Source: Phoronis ovalis (Eukaryota > Phoronida > Phoronidae). Taken from it: a DNA stretch of 33,257 nucleotides. Location: positions 1 to 33,257 of the forward strand of contig JAOXYB010022180.1 in assembly GCA_028565635.1 (NCBI GenBank), given 5' to 3'. The translations under genes and the position numbers were made by a program. The notes beneath the pieces were generated by a model, which did no database searches, was not told the origin of the DNA, and was given only the letters and a program-made list of their open reading frames with translations. This document shows, in pieces, positions 33,081-33,257 of the stretch (positions within the stretch are counted from its first letter, which is position 1; each line of letters starts with the position of its first letter).

Positions 33081-33257
33081 CATATGGCATTAGATAGCCA
33101 ATTGCAGCCAGGGTCTGTAATCCACCCAGGGTCTGTAATCCACATGCTGGAAATAGATCTTTGACGCGTATTAATATGTCTTTTTTCTCTTTCTTTTTCT
33201 TTTTGCCCCTGGGCAGCTGTATGAACACTTCCATTTGAAAGTGGCTTTAATTTCGCA
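33081..33257. other. Right edge: no confident exon
   Basis: Contains a duplicated CAGGGTCTGTAATCCAC block (about 33108-33143) and a long pyrimidine tract (33180-33209). On the minus strand an open frame covers 33118-33257, but no donor in the required phase follows, so I do not call it as the exon preceding 32497-32718. Confidence 0.5.

Noticed and set aside
32743-33145. Minus-strand open frames with repeated FIPISN motifs
   Set aside because: They follow the degenerate tandem repeat at 32790-33080 and do not connect to exon 1 in the needed phase.

Overview
The window is AT-rich (about two thirds A+T by eye), intron-dense eukaryotic DNA, almost certainly from an invertebrate animal. Nearly all of it is one very large gene on the minus strand, read from about 32.7 kb down to about 0.64 kb. 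I could place 43 internal coding exons. Every junction is GT-AG and the reading-frame phase carries through all 42 introns, giving 8,904 coding bases and about 2,967 residues without a stop. Neither end is in the window. The first visible exon (32497-32718) starts inside a codon. The last (644-790) either splices on past the left edge or ends at an in-frame TGA at 618-620. Residue numbers below count from the first complete codon visible.

Reading N- to C-terminal, the protein has four parts. (1) An unrecognised region from exons 1-5 (residues 1-336): a heavily N-glycosylatable start, a stretch of alternating hydrophobic residues suggesting beta-strands, and an RGRR/S furin-type site near its end. 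(2) A first FN3-like unit, then a compact Cys-rich exon resembling a PAN/apple domain (exon 8). (3) A long series of degenerate fibronectin-III-like beta-sandwich modules (exons 9-33). Their recurring landmarks are a V-D-x-T-P-P entry strand, D-G-x-x-x-D, W-x-x-F-x-D-x-E-S-G-I-x-x-Y, G-T/G-G-T-D and Y-Y-V-x-V-K-A-x-N. (4) A divergent segment (exons 34-38) with a Thr-rich linker, then further FN3-like modules including a Cys cluster (exons 39-43). Many N-x-S/T sequons, cysteines and the domain types all indicate a secreted or membrane-anchored extracellular protein. I do not recognise a named gene; such repeats occur in uncharacterised large proteins of marine invertebrates.

The introns carry the mobile and repetitive content. 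A 1.2-kb foldback element (7852-9073) has inverted arms built from 20-bp tandem repeats and a TTTA duplication at its ends. A 966-bp hAT-like non-autonomous element (16246-17211) has terminal inverted repeats starting CAGG, a perfect 8-bp target duplication, an internal minisatellite and a pair of CTCF-like motifs. There is a near-perfect 180-bp tandem duplication across an exon-intron boundary (2731-3090), plus several smaller minisatellites and palindromes. I saw no second protein gene, tRNA, rRNA or CRISPR array. Introns not listed separately show only AT-rich sequence and splice signals.
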